A program made the translations under genes and the position numbers. From Rhodococcoides kyotonense (GTDB lineage: Bacteria > Actinomycetota > Actinomycetes > Mycobacteriales > Mycobacteriaceae), in assembly GCF_001645385.1 (NCBI RefSeq), contig NZ_LVHI01000009.1, positions 1-64,000 of the forward strand: DNA of 64,000 nt, in the 5' to 3' direction. Position 1 is the first letter of the stretch. Every line of letters starts with the position of its first letter. Of the stretch, positions 25,213 to 34,289 are shown piece after piece. The notes under the pieces were generated by a model. The model ran no database searches. It was not told the origin of the DNA and was given only the letters and a program-made list of their open reading frames with translations.

Positions 25213-26232
25213 CTGCGGCAGCGGTGCGTACATGTCGAAGCCCGTCGTCGGCAACGGACCCAGTTCGGCAAGCATGTGCGAGGCGTTCGTGAAACGCGCG
25301 TAGTCGACGTCGGTCCCCTGCAGCGCGTCGAACAGCACGTCCGTCTGCCCGCAGGACACGTTGAGATCCTTGTCCGAGCACGTCAGAAGAACATCGGTGC
25401 CCGACGGCAACCTACCGGCCAGCACGGCCGGGTCCAACGCGTCGGCCTCGGTCAGGAACGTGGCGCTCTCCTCGTCGAATCCGATCGGCGCGAGCACCTC
25501 GTCGTCCGGGTACGGCAGCGGCTCACCCGCCCGCAACGCCGCGATGGTCTCGTCGAGACGGCCTCGCCACACGTCCGCGTCGGCAGGCGTGGCCTGACCC
25601 GACGAGACCGCAAGGTCGAAGTTGCGGTTCAACTGCGCATGCAACAGATCGAAATAGCGAATGGACAGCGGCGCGAGCAGACCGAGCTTGCCGACGGCCA
25701 CTCCGCGGTCGGCCAGCGCCAACGCCGTCAACCCGCCCTCGCTGTGTCCGAGCACCGCGAAGTCGTCGCCGCTGATTCCGGTGCGCTCGGACAACACTGC
25801 GGCCGCTGCCTCGGCCGCGTCGACTTGGTCCGTGAAGCCGGGGGGATCCGCTGGGTCGAGTCCGTCGGTTCCGGTGCGGCCTGCCCCGATCTTGTCGAAC
25901 CGCAGCGTCGTGATGCCTCGTTGCGCCAACGCGTCGGCAATGTAGGCGATGGTGCTCGGCGAGATGTTCGCGGCCTGCACGTTCCCGTTGCGGTCTATCG
26001 GTCCACTACCCGGGAGAAGCAGTGCGGCGCCCCGTGTTTCGCCGACCGAGGGTCGCAGACTGCCGTAGTAGGTGATGCCGTCGGACACGAATTCGACCTC
26101 GGTGTCGACGGCAGTGTCGGGCGACCACGGCACGTCGATCGGCGCAGCGGTCGCGGTGGCACCTCCCGCGCAGAGCATCAGAGAAGCGGTCAATCCGACG
26201 AGTACACGCGTGGTCACCGACATGGAAGGCAT
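25159..26232 (-). CDS. Secreted alpha/beta hydrolase
   Basis: A 357-residue protein with a signal peptide (MSVTTRVLVGLTASLMLCAG, predicted cleavage after ATATAA). The mature part has the alpha/beta hydrolase fold (LRPSVGETRGAALLLPGSGP, TLRFDKIGAGRTG) and the nucleophile elbow LGHSEGGLTALA. The catalytic His is probably in FTNASHMLAELG. The ATG at 26232 is preceded by AAAGG; an ATG at 26223 is the alternative. It overlaps the convergent mpaB copy 3 by 54 bp. Probably an esterase; substrate unknown. Confidence 0.87.
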   Translation of the reverse strand: MPSMSVTTRVLVGLTASLMLCAGGATATAAPIDVPWSPDTAVDTEVEFVSDGITYYGSLRPSVGETRGAALLLPGSGPIDRNGNVQAANISPSTIAYIADALAQRGITTLRFDKIGAGRTGTDGLDPADPPGFTDQVDAAEAAAAVLSERTGISGDDFAVLGHSEGGLTALALADRGVAVGKLGLLAPLSIRYFDLLHAQLNRNFDLAVSSGQATPADADVWRGRLDETIAALRAGEPLPYPDDEVLAPIGFDEESATFLTEADALDPAVLAGRLPSGTDVLLTCSDKDLNVSCGQTDVLFDALQGTDVDYARFTNASHMLAELGPLPTTGFDMYAPLPQSSEFRGALDAWVDRAFA

Positions 26233-26324
26233 GCTAACAACCTTTCTTGACGAAGTCTTTACCCACAATGTGGGCGGGTATCGTTCGGTGGTATCGCTTC
26301 GCACTCTTCACAGGAGGCTCCACG

Positions 26325-27272
26325 ATGGCCGGTGGACTCGTTGCACTGCTGGACGACGTAGCCGCGCTCGCGCGTCTGGCTGCGGCCTCGATCGACGACG
26401 TCGGCGCTGCGACCGGACGAGCGACCGCGAAAGCTGCCGGTGTCGTGATCGACGACGCGGCCGTGACGCCCCAGTACGTCCGCGGTCTCGCCGCCGAGCG
26501 CGAGTTGCCGATCATCAAGAAGATCGCCATCGGTTCGCTGCGGAACAAGCTGCTGATCATCCTGCCGATCGCGTTGATACTGAGCCAGTTCCTTCCGTGG
26601 CTCCTGACGCCGATCCTGATGCTCGGTGGCTGTTACCTCGCCTACGAAGCAGTGCACAAGATCTGGGGTGCACTGTTCGGGCACGGTGACCACCACGCCG
26701 AGGACGACGGACCTCGCGACGAGGACAGCGTCGTGTCCGGTGCCGTCCGCACCGACCTCATCCTCTCGGCCGAGATCATGGTCATCGCACTCGACACCAT
26801 TGCCTCCGAAGGCTTCTGGAGCCGATTGATCATTCTCGCCGTCGTCGCGGTGGTCATCACCGTCGTCGTCTACGGTGTCGTCGGGCTCATCGTGAAGATG
26901 GACGACATCGGCCTGCGTCTGGCCGAGAAGTCGTCCGGATTCGTCGAGAAGTTCGGACGCGGCCTCGTCAAGGCCATGCCGAAGGTCATGTCGTTCCTCG
27001 GCGTCGTCGGCACCGCGGCCATGCTCTGGGTCGGCGGGCACATCCTGCTCGTCGGGATCGACGAACTCGGCTTCCACCCGCTGTACGAGCTCGTTCATCA
27101 CGGCGAGGACGCTGTTCACGACATCGCCGGCATCGGACCGGTGCTCGCGTGGATCGTCAACACGCTGGCCTCGGCGCTGCTGGGCCTGATCGTCGGAACG
27201 ATCGTCGTCGTCGCGCAGCTGGGCGTCTCACGCCTTCTTGCGCGCCGCAGGTCCGCCGAGAGCGCGCACTAG
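26325..27272 (+). CDS. DUF808 (YedI) membrane protein
   Basis: A 315-residue integral membrane protein. It has the conserved N-terminus AGGLVALLDDVAALARLAAA, SIDDVGAATGRATAKAAGVVIDDAAVTPQYV, and several hydrophobic spans (LLIILPIALILSQFLPWLL, LIILAVVAVVITVVVYGVVG, WIVNTLASALLGLIVGTIVV). A histidine/acid loop (GHGDHHAEDDGPRDED) follows the second span. The length is close to E. coli YedI (about 305). AGGAGG precedes the ATG. Function unknown; the conserved family members are inner-membrane proteins. Confidence 0.9.
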   Translation: MAGGLVALLDDVAALARLAAASIDDVGAATGRATAKAAGVVIDDAAVTPQYVRGLAAERELPIIKKIAIGSLRNKLLIILPIALILSQFLPWLLTPILMLGGCYLAYEAVHKIWGALFGHGDHHAEDDGPRDEDSVVSGAVRTDLILSAEIMVIALDTIASEGFWSRLIILAVVAVVITVVVYGVVGLIVKMDDIGLRLAEKSSGFVEKFGRGLVKAMPKVMSFLGVVGTAAMLWVGGHILLVGIDELGFHPLYELVHHGEDAVHDIAGIGPVLAWIVNTLASALLGLIVGTIVVVAQLGVSRLLARRRSAESAH

Positions 27273-27289
27273 GTTCGCACGCGCAGCTC

Positions 27290-28384
27290 TCACTCCCACA
27301 GCAACACGGGCTTCACCGTTTTCCCGTCACGGTGGTCGTCGACGGCTGCGTCGATGTCTCGCCAGTGGTAGGACGACACCAGTCGGTCGACGGGTAGTCG
27401 GCCGTCTCGGAGCAGTGCAGTCAGAACCGGAACGAACTGTTCCGGTATCGAGTCCCCTTCGAGGCATCCGCGAACGGTCTTGCCCGCGATCACGGTGTCG
27501 AGCAGGTCGAGTCGTACCGTCCCTTTTCCGAGTCCGACGGTGACGAGCGTTCCCCCGAAACCCAGTGCGGCGATCGCGTCGGCGACGACGTCGGCCACAC
27601 CCGTGGTGTCCAACGCGTGTGTGACACCTCCGCCGGTGACGTCACGCAGCGCCTCGACCACGTCGACATCTGCCGGATCGAACACGTGGGTAGCACCGAG
27701 GTCGAGGGCCAGTGCACGTCGCGCACCGGATGTCTCGACGACGCAGATCGTCCCGACCCCTGTCGCAACCGCAGCGAGCACCGCTGCCATCCCTACACCG
27801 CCCGCGCCGTGGACGACGAACGAGTCCGAGGGTTCGGGGCGCAGCACGTTCATCACCGCACCCGCTCCCGTCTGCACGCTGCAGCCGAGGGGCGCCGCCA
27901 CGGCGAGATCGACGTCTCGGTCGACGACGATCGTGTTGTCCTGCGTCGTCAGTGCCATCTCGGCGAACGACGACTGTCCGAAGAATCCGTCGGCAACGGG
28001 TCCGCTGCCGCTCGTCACCCGAGGCGAGCCGTCTGCCCGCGTCCCGAACTGGTTGAGGACGCCGCCGCGGTGGCAGTACGCGGGTCGTCCCTGTGCGCAG
28101 TTCGCACACGCGCCGCACCGGCGATACGTGAGAACGACGTGGTCGCCGGGTCGGATTCCTGTCACCCGACTACCGACGGTCTCGACCACTCCTGCACCTT
28201 CGTGCCCGAGCAGAACGGGACGCGTGCGCGAACCCGCCGCGCGTGCAACGAGATCGGTGTGGCATATGCCGGTCGCGCGCATTCGAACGAGAATCTCGTC
28301 GCTTCGCGGGTCGTCGATCTGCACGCTTTCGATCGAGAACGGCGACAACGGGTCTCGCGAGATCAGCGCCCTGGCAGTCACCAT
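27290..28384 (-). CDS. Zinc-dependent alcohol dehydrogenase
   Basis: A 364-residue medium-chain dehydrogenase. Catalytic zinc ligands are Cys in TGICHTDLV, His in LLGHEGAGVVE and probably Cys in LGCSVQTGAG. The structural-zinc lobe is CGACANCAQGRPAYC. The Rossmann motif is VHGAGGVGMAAV. It is an aryl/NAD-type alcohol dehydrogenase by the LGCSVQTGAGAV pattern. ATGA overlap with the upstream GXWXG gene places it last in the regulator operon. Confidence 0.93.
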   Translation of the reverse strand: MVTARALISRDPLSPFSIESVQIDDPRSDEILVRMRATGICHTDLVARAAGSRTRPVLLGHEGAGVVETVGSRVTGIRPGDHVVLTYRRCGACANCAQGRPAYCHRGGVLNQFGTRADGSPRVTSGSGPVADGFFGQSSFAEMALTTQDNTIVVDRDVDLAVAAPLGCSVQTGAGAVMNVLRPEPSDSFVVHGAGGVGMAAVLAAVATGVGTICVVETSGARRALALDLGATHVFDPADVDVVEALRDVTGGGVTHALDTTGVADVVADAIAALGFGGTLVTVGLGKGTVRLDLLDTVIAGKTVRGCLEGDSIPEQFVPVLTALLRDGRLPVDRLVSSYHWRDIDAAVDDHRDGKTVKPVLLWE

Positions 28385-28833
28385 CAGCTGCGCTCGAGCA
28401 CGAAGTAGAAGTACTTGCCGCGGGAGAGCACGAGGTCGGGCTTGCCGTTCATGATCCCCATCAGGGTGCGGTCGTCGACACGTTTGAAGTGGTCGAACAC
28501 GGCCTTGCCGTCGTACACCATCGTCGCGGTGACCTCGCCTCGGAACTCGATGTTCCAGAGCGACGCCTCGCCCGCACCGAGCTCGACATTCGAGTACAGC
28601 GACCCGTCGTCGGCGCGGCAGATGAGAGGTTTCGCGTCGGTCAGCGAATGGAAAGTCTTGCCGTGCCATCTACTTGCGGGCAGCGCGGCGCACAGCGCGT
28701 GGCCGGTTCGGAAGGCCGCGCCGGTCCACGACCCCAGGATGTCCTCCGCACGCACCGTGTCGAGCGTCGCCCAGACCTCGTCGAGTTCGTCCGTAGAAAC
28801 GTCGGACTGCTCCAGTAGTTCCCGTACCCTCAT
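28384..28833 (-). CDS. GXWXG/DUF4334 domain protein
   Basis: A 149-residue protein. The GXWXG motif is seen in EDILGSWTGAAFRTGH, and the DUF4334-type C-terminal part in MVYDGKAVFDHFKRVDDRTLMGIMNG and YFYFVLERS. The fold is probably a lipid- or small-ligand-binding barrel; the family is uncharacterised. It overlaps both neighbours by ATGA (28830-28833 with the TetR gene, 28384-28387 with the alcohol dehydrogenase). GGAGGA precedes the ATG. Confidence 0.85.
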   Translation of the reverse strand: MRVRELLEQSDVSTDELDEVWATLDTVRAEDILGSWTGAAFRTGHALCAALPASRWHGKTFHSLTDAKPLICRADDGSLYSNVELGAGEASLWNIEFRGEVTATMVYDGKAVFDHFKRVDDRTLMGIMNGKPDLVLSRGKYFYFVLERS

Positions 28834-30023
28834 CGGTCGCTCCTCCCCATCAGTACCGCCACCATCACCGTGTGCACCCGAGCCACCGTCGCGTCCGAGC
28901 GATCGAATCGCACCGCGCGACCGACGTCGAACACGACGCCCAGCGCAGCATGCACGAGGAATCGGGACGCGACGACCGACAGCTCCGGCCGCGCATCTCG
29001 CAGCAGCTGCGCCCATCGTTCGATGTTCTGCCGCTGCACGTTTCGTAGTCCCGAGCGCTGTTCCGCGGGCAGATTGCCGATTTCGGCGAAGTAGACCGCG
29101 ACGAGTTCGCTCTGCCCGAACGTCAGTTCCGTGTACAACCGGCACAGCGTGGCGATGGCCGTGACCGGATCGGTCGAGCGTGCGAGCGACTTCTGCAGCG
29201 TGTCCGTCAACTTCTCGTTGGCGCGATGGAACGCCGCCGCGAGCAGCTCGGCCTTGCTGGGAAAGTATCGGTACACGCTCGATGCGTTGATGCCGACGGC
29301 CGCGCCGATGTCCTCGATACTCACGTCGTGGAAACCGTGCTCGTAGAACAGCAGAATCGACTCGTGCAGCAACAGTTCGCGTTTCGAATCCGGCGTCGCC
29401 ACGTCACGAGACGCGGAGTCCGCCGAGCCCGGAGGCAGATCAGCCTGCAGAACCGACCAAGCCGCGTCGAGGATCATCGTCTCGATCTGTTTGGCGGACA
29501 ACGCAGTACGATGCGCGGTGATACTCGCGACGACACTGATCGCGGCGGTGGCGAGCAACGCCGCGTCGGCGTCGGGCAACTCGGGACGCAGCGTCTTCAA
29601 CGGATCTTCGACGCGCCCATGCAGCGTGTACAGGGCGTCGCGTAGCGCCACTTTGTCGTCGCCGACGAGGTAGCGGCCTTCCCAGCGATACAACCCACCG
29701 GTGCGCCTGTTGTCGATGGTGGTGCGGATGACCGCCGTGAGCACCGCGTTCATGCGCGCTTCCGCGTCGAGTCCGTCGACGACCGTAGGGTCCGTCGCGG
29801 CCAGCAACAGGTCCGCGAGCCGCATGACGGTGTGCACGAACAAGGCGTACTTGGTGGGAAAGTGCCGATACAGTGCCGGCCCGGAGATTCCGACCGTCGC
29901 GGCGATGTCGTCGATCCCGACGGGATGGTAGCCACGCTCGCTGAACGCCTCCGCCGCAGCCGAGAGAATCTGCGCTTTGCGGTTTCTCGGCCGTCGACGA
30001 CGCGGCGCCTCGGTGTCCGTCAT
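28830..30023 (-). CDS. Tandem-domain TetR regulator, Mce3R-like
   Basis: A 397-residue protein with two complete TetR units. The first helix-turn-helix (FSERGYHPVGIDDIAATVGI, SGPALYRHFPTKYAL) lies at about 22-56; the second (FYEHGFHDVSIEDIGAAVGI, NASSVYRYFPSKAELL) at about 225-262. This unusual duplicated architecture and length match Mce3R (Rv1963c), repressor of the mce3 operon in M. tuberculosis. It is divergent from the echA/fadD/mce operon, the expected target. It heads an operon with the GXWXG and dehydrogenase genes. GGAAG precedes the ATG. Confidence 0.88.
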   Translation of the reverse strand: MTDTEAPRRRRPRNRKAQILSAAAEAFSERGYHPVGIDDIAATVGISGPALYRHFPTKYALFVHTVMRLADLLLAATDPTVVDGLDAEARMNAVLTAVIRTTIDNRRTGGLYRWEGRYLVGDDKVALRDALYTLHGRVEDPLKTLRPELPDADAALLATAAISVVASITAHRTALSAKQIETMILDAAWSVLQADLPPGSADSASRDVATPDSKRELLLHESILLFYEHGFHDVSIEDIGAAVGINASSVYRYFPSKAELLAAAFHRANEKLTDTLQKSLARSTDPVTAIATLCRLYTELTFGQSELVAVYFAEIGNLPAEQRSGLRNVQRQNIERWAQLLRDARPELSVVASRFLVHAALGVVFDVGRAVRFDRSDATVARVHTVMVAVLMGRSDR

Positions 30024-30108
30024 CCGCTTCCATTCCCGTCCTCGTGTGCTACCCCGGTCGATCCTCATCCTAGTAGTCGATTTCGTCAACCCCTGACAGC
30101 CAGCAGAA

Positions 30109-30120
30109 TTAACGCGTTAA
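30109..30120. promoter_or_regulatory. Perfect 12-bp palindrome in the mce/regulator divergent promoter
   Basis: TTAACGCGTTAA lies in the 141-bp gap between the Mce3R-like gene and the enoyl-CoA hydratase. It is followed by GTTAG, and preceded by AA, extending the AT-rich symmetry slightly. TetR proteins often bind such sites, but M. tuberculosis Mce3R is reported to bind a non-palindromic site, so the link is tentative. Confidence 0.5.
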
Positions 30121-30164
30121 GTTAGCGGCAATTCGCACGGCCGACCCCATGGCAGGAGCATTCG

Positions 30165-30974
30165 ATGGCCACTGGTCTGCACTCGGTGTCGGACGCGGGA
30201 GTCCTGACTCTGCGCATCGACCGACAGGACCGCATGAACGCACTCGACGGACCCACCGCCGCTGCGCTCGTCGACGCCCTGTCTGCCGTCACCCCCGACG
30301 GTGACGTCCGCGTCGTGGTCCTCACGGGCACCGGACACGCATTCAGCACGGGCGCGGACATCGCCGAGATGGCCGCGTCGACTCCGACGTCTCCGGACGA
30401 CATGCGGCGCGCTGCGGAGGACACGATGGCGACGGCGACGGCGCTCGTCCGCGCGGTCATCGATGCCCCTGTTCCGGTGATTGCGCAGGTGAACGGCGTC
30501 GCGGCGGGCATCGGAGCATCACTGGCACTCGCGTCGGATCTCGTCTTCGCGGCCGAGGAGGCATCGTTTCTCCTGGCGTTCACCACGGTCGCGCTGATGC
30601 CCGACGGCGCCGGCAGCCTCCTCGTTCCGGCGGCGATCGGTCGCGTCCGCGCGGCAGCGATGGCGCTGTTGGCGGAGCCGATGACGGCGCCCGACGCAGC
30701 CGCGGCGGGACTGATCAACAAGGTCCTGCCCGCGAACGAACTCGAGAACCACGTGCAGAAGATCGCCCGACGCCTGGCCCGCGGGCCACGGCGTGCACTC
30801 GAGCTCACCAAGCGCGCCTTGACGGCGTCGACGCTCGCTCTTCTCGACGACGCACTGGAACGCGAACGTGAGGGCCAGATCGAACTCTTGACCGCCCCGG
30901 AGTTCCGCGAAGGCATCGCTGCCGTGCTCGAGCATCGCCGACCCGATTTCGAACGCGAATCACCGCAAACTTAG
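30165..30974 (+). CDS. Enoyl-CoA hydratase/isomerase family protein
   Basis: A 269-residue crotonase-fold protein with the oxyanion-hole segments HAFSTGADIAEMA and NGVAAGIGASLALASDLVFA, and FLLAFTTVALMPDGAGSLLV at the second active-site region. The C-terminal helix region (RGPRRALELTKRALTAS) is typical. The Glu normally found in the second catalytic position is not evident, so isomerase or other activity is possible. It lies first in the mce operon direction, 103 bp before fadD. Confidence 0.9.
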   Translation: MATGLHSVSDAGVLTLRIDRQDRMNALDGPTAAALVDALSAVTPDGDVRVVVLTGTGHAFSTGADIAEMAASTPTSPDDMRRAAEDTMATATALVRAVIDAPVPVIAQVNGVAAGIGASLALASDLVFAAEEASFLLAFTTVALMPDGAGSLLVPAAIGRVRAAAMALLAEPMTAPDAAAAGLINKVLPANELENHVQKIARRLARGPRRALELTKRALTASTLALLDDALEREREGQIELLTAPEFREGIAAVLEHRRPDFERESPQT

Positions 30975-31077
30975 AGGCACCGCACGGTGCAGAAATACCG
31001 TTGTCGATTTGCCCTCGGCCCATCCCGGCCAGAGGTACGCTCGTCACCACATCCACCCTCGACGGAGAGGAAGCGCG

Positions 31078-32628
31078 ATGGCCGCCCATTCGGACGAACC
31101 CCATCGATCCATTCGCAACAACTGGAACAATCAGGTCCGACGCCACGCGCTCATGCAGCCCGACGCCGTCGCACTCCGGTTCCGAGGTGCATCGATCACC
31201 TGGTCCACCCTGGATGATCGCGTCGCACGGTTCGCTCGGGTGTTGGCCGACAACGACATCGAGTACGGCGATCGCGTCTTGATCCTCATGCTCAACCGCC
31301 CCGAGTATCTGGAGACGGTTCTCGCCGTCAATGCTCTGGGCGCTCTCGCGGTGCCGGTCAATTTCCGCATGACACCGCCCGAGGTCGCCTTCCTCGCGCA
31401 GAACAGCGGCGCGAAGGTTCTCGTCACCGACGACACGTTGTCGTCGCTGTCCGATGCCGTTCTCGTACAGGTCGATTCGCTGAACACGAAGATCACTACG
31501 GGCACGGAGTACGAGACACTGCTGTCCGACGCCACGCCCGCCGAACCCGTCGACGTACCCGACGACGCACCCGCCCTGATCATGTACACCTCGGGTACGA
31601 CCGGTCGCCCCAAAGGCGCCGTGTTGACCCACTCGAACATGCAGGCACAGGCGCTTACATGTATTCGCGCGCTCCGAATGCACGGCGTCGACGAGGTCGG
31701 ATTCTGCGCGTCACCGATGTTCCACATCGCCGCGCTCGGCAGCCTGGCACCGAGCCTGCAACTCGGTGTTCCGACCGTGATCTATCCCGTGGGCGCGTTC
31801 GACCCGTCGGCTCTTCTCGACGTGCTCGCCGCCGAGGGTGTCACGACGCTGTTCCTCGTGCCAGTGCAGTGGCAGGCCATGTGCGCCGAGCAGTCGCGCA
31901 ACCCCAGATCGCTGAAACTGCGGGTCATTTCGTGGGGAGCCGCGCCTGCATCGGACACGATCCTGAAGGCCATGGCAGCGACCTTCCCCGACGCACTCAA
32001 CGTCGCGGTGTTCGGGCAGACCGAGATGTCACCCATCACCTGCGTCCTCGACGGCGAGGACGCCTTACGCAAGCTGGGCTCGGTGGGCCGCGTGATCCCG
32101 ACCATCGCCGCCCGTGTGGTCGACGACGACATGAACGACGTCGAGCCAGGGTCCGTCGGCGAAATCGTCTATCGTGGGCCGACTTTGATGCGTGAGTACT
32201 GGCAGAACCCCGACGCCACCGCCGACGCGTTCCACGGCGGCTGGTTCCACTCGGGTGATCTCGTGCGTCAGGACGACGAAGGATTCGTGTTCGTCGTCGA
32301 CCGCAAGAAGGACATGATCATCTCGGGCGGCGAGAACATCTACTGCGCCGAGGTCGAGAACGTTCTGTTCGGCCATCCACGCATCCTGGAGGCGGCCGTC
32401 ATCGGGCGCCCCGACGACAAGTGGGGTGAGGTGCCGGTCGCTATCGTCGCGCTGAACGACGAAGGCCCCGACCTGGGCCTGGACGAGTTGTCGTCGTGGC
32501 TCGGCGACCACCTCGCGCGCTACAAGCATCCGAAGGAGCTCGTGACAGTCGATGCATTGCCACGCAACGCGAGCGGCAAGGTCGTGAAAGTTGCTCTGCG
32601 CAACACGTATTCGCCGACGCCCGCATAA
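31078..32628 (+). CDS. fadD: Fatty-acyl-CoA/AMP synthetase of the mce operon (FadD)
   Basis: A 516-residue ANL-superfamily enzyme that activates a fatty acid, probably the lipid imported by the downstream Mce complex. Motifs: the P-loop-like ALIMYTSGTTGRPKGAVLTH, VFGQTEMSPITC, VVDRKKDMIISGGENIYCAEVE, and the C-terminal lysine in PRNASGKVVKVAL. In M. tuberculosis mce1 a fadD5 gene holds the same place before yrbE. GGAGAGGAAG precedes the ATG; yrbEA follows after 3 bp. Confidence 0.92.
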   Translation: MAAHSDEPHRSIRNNWNNQVRRHALMQPDAVALRFRGASITWSTLDDRVARFARVLADNDIEYGDRVLILMLNRPEYLETVLAVNALGALAVPVNFRMTPPEVAFLAQNSGAKVLVTDDTLSSLSDAVLVQVDSLNTKITTGTEYETLLSDATPAEPVDVPDDAPALIMYTSGTTGRPKGAVLTHSNMQAQALTCIRALRMHGVDEVGFCASPMFHIAALGSLAPSLQLGVPTVIYPVGAFDPSALLDVLAAEGVTTLFLVPVQWQAMCAEQSRNPRSLKLRVISWGAAPASDTILKAMAATFPDALNVAVFGQTEMSPITCVLDGEDALRKLGSVGRVIPTIAARVVDDDMNDVEPGSVGEIVYRGPTLMREYWQNPDATADAFHGGWFHSGDLVRQDDEGFVFVVDRKKDMIISGGENIYCAEVENVLFGHPRILEAAVIGRPDDKWGEVPVAIVALNDEGPDLGLDELSSWLGDHLARYKHPKELVTVDALPRNASGKVVKVALRNTYSPTPA

Positions 32629-32631
32629 CCG

Positions 32632-33441
32632 GTGAGTTTCGAACTCCCCGTCGCGCGGGGTCCGGGACGCGACCTGGCGAACCAGATCGGCGGCCTCGTC
32701 GCGTTCTCGGTCACGGCGATCCAGCGCACGATCACGACCGTCGTTCGAGGACGGCTGTCGCTCGAGGAAACGATCACGCAGGCTCTCTTCGTCGCGCGGG
32801 TCTGCACCGTTCCCGCGTTGCTGCTGATGCTGCCCATCGGCGTACTGATCGCGGTATCGGTCGGCTCGTTGGCCGGAAGGCTCGGCGCCGGAGCGTATTC
32901 CGGCGCCGTCGTCGCATTCGTCGTGGTCGGTCAAGCAGCAGCGCTGGTCTGCGCGTTGATGCTGGCGGGGGTCGCCGGGTCGGCGATCTGCGCCGACCTC
33001 GGATCCCGGACCATCCGCGAGGAGATCGCGGCGATGGAGGTGATGGGTCTCGACGTCGTCGAACGGCTGGTCGTACCGCGGTTGATCGCGTCGGCTGTCG
33101 TGTCACTCGCGATCTGCGCCATGGTCACGGCCGTCGGCGTCGGTGCCTGCTTCTTCTATCAGGTGTTCGTCGCCGATCAATCGGCAGGCGCGTTCCTCGC
33201 GACGTTCAGCGAGTACGGTCGCGTATCGGATTTCACGATGGCAATGATCAAGTCGGTCTGCTTCGCGGTGACGTCGACCCTCGTCGCGTCGTTCAAGGGT
33301 CTGCACGCCAAGGGTGGCCCGAGCGGTGTCGCCGATGCCGTCAACGAGGCCGTCGTGCTCGCGTTCGTCCTCGCCTTCGTCGTCAATACCGTGTTGTCCC
33401 AGCTCTATTCGGTCGCGGTTCCGGCAGTGGGGACGTACTGA
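32632..33441 (+). CDS. yrbEA: Mce transporter permease YrbEA (MlaE family)
   Basis: A 269-residue inner-membrane permease of an Mce lipid importer. About six hydrophobic segments include FVARVCTVPALLLMLPIGVLI, SGAVVAFVVVGQAAALVCAL and VVSLAICAMVTAVGVGACFF. The MlaE signature region is CADLGSRTIREEIAAMEVMG, where the protein contacts the ATPase. The start is a GTG 3 bp after fadD. It overlaps yrbEB by 1 bp. Confidence 0.93.
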   Translation: MSFELPVARGPGRDLANQIGGLVAFSVTAIQRTITTVVRGRLSLEETITQALFVARVCTVPALLLMLPIGVLIAVSVGSLAGRLGAGAYSGAVVAFVVVGQAAALVCALMLAGVAGSAICADLGSRTIREEIAAMEVMGLDVVERLVVPRLIASAVVSLAICAMVTAVGVGACFFYQVFVADQSAGAFLATFSEYGRVSDFTMAMIKSVCFAVTSTLVASFKGLHAKGGPSGVADAVNEAVVLAFVLAFVVNTVLSQLYSVAVPAVGTY

Positions 33442-34289
33442 TGCCGTACGACGGTGTGGTCCGACTCCGCCGGCAAGGACATCGCGCCACCGGCGCACTC
33501 GTCGTTCTCGGTCAGCACGTCACGTTCTACACCGAGACCGTCGCCGCGATACCGTTCACGCTCCGCCGCTACTACCGGCACGTCGCTCAGCACATCGGCG
33601 AAGTGAGTTTCGGATACGCGTCGCTTCTCGCGGGCGGCGGAACGATCGGCATCGTGTTCGCCATGTCCGCCGTCGCGGCGATGATGGTCGGCGTCGAGAC
33701 GTACCGCGGTCTCGACCTGATCGGCCTGACATCGTTGTCCGGCTTGCTGTCCGCCATCGCGAACACTCGAGAGCTGGCGCCGGTCATCGCCAGTATCGCG
33801 CTGGCGGCGAAGGTCGGAACAGGCTTCACCGCTCAGCTGGGCGCCATGAGGATCTCGGACGAGATCGACGCACTCGATTCGATGGCCGTCCGACCGATTC
33901 CCTTCCTCGCGACGACGCGCCTGCTCGCGGCCGTCGTGTGCATCGTTCCGATCTATCTGGTCGGGCTCATCGCGACGTTCGTCGCCACGCGCCTTGTCGT
34001 CGTGACGTTCGGCAGCAGTTCGGCCGGGACGTACGACTACTACTTCCATCTCGCGATGACACCCGCCGACATGGTCGGTTCGGTCGTCAAGGCCGTGGTC
34101 TTCGCGATCGTGGTCGCACTCGTCCACTGCGCCTACGGTTTCCACGCGTCCGGCGGCCCGGAGGGCGTCGGGCGCGCAGCCGGGCGCGCGTTGCGCACCT
34201 CCATTCTCGCCATCGGCATCACCGACGTGTTCCTGACGTTCGTACTGTGGGGAATCGCGCCCACCGTGCCCGGGCTCGGTGTCTCGTGA
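33441..34289 (+). CDS. yrbEB: Mce transporter permease YrbEB (MlaE family)
   Basis: A 282-residue second permease subunit. The MlaE signature is KVGTGFTAQLGAMRISDEID, with membrane spans such as GGTIGIVFAMSAVAAMMVGV, LLAAVVCIVPIYLVGLIATF and FAIVVALVHCAYGFHASGGP. YrbEA and YrbEB pair to form the membrane channel of the importer. Its stop overlaps the GTG start of mceA (GTGA). Confidence 0.93.
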   Translation: MPYDGVVRLRRQGHRATGALVVLGQHVTFYTETVAAIPFTLRRYYRHVAQHIGEVSFGYASLLAGGGTIGIVFAMSAVAAMMVGVETYRGLDLIGLTSLSGLLSAIANTRELAPVIASIALAAKVGTGFTAQLGAMRISDEIDALDSMAVRPIPFLATTRLLAAVVCIVPIYLVGLIATFVATRLVVVTFGSSSAGTYDYYFHLAMTPADMVGSVVKAVVFAIVVALVHCAYGFHASGGPEGVGRAAGRALRTSILAIGITDVFLTFVLWGIAPTVPGLGVS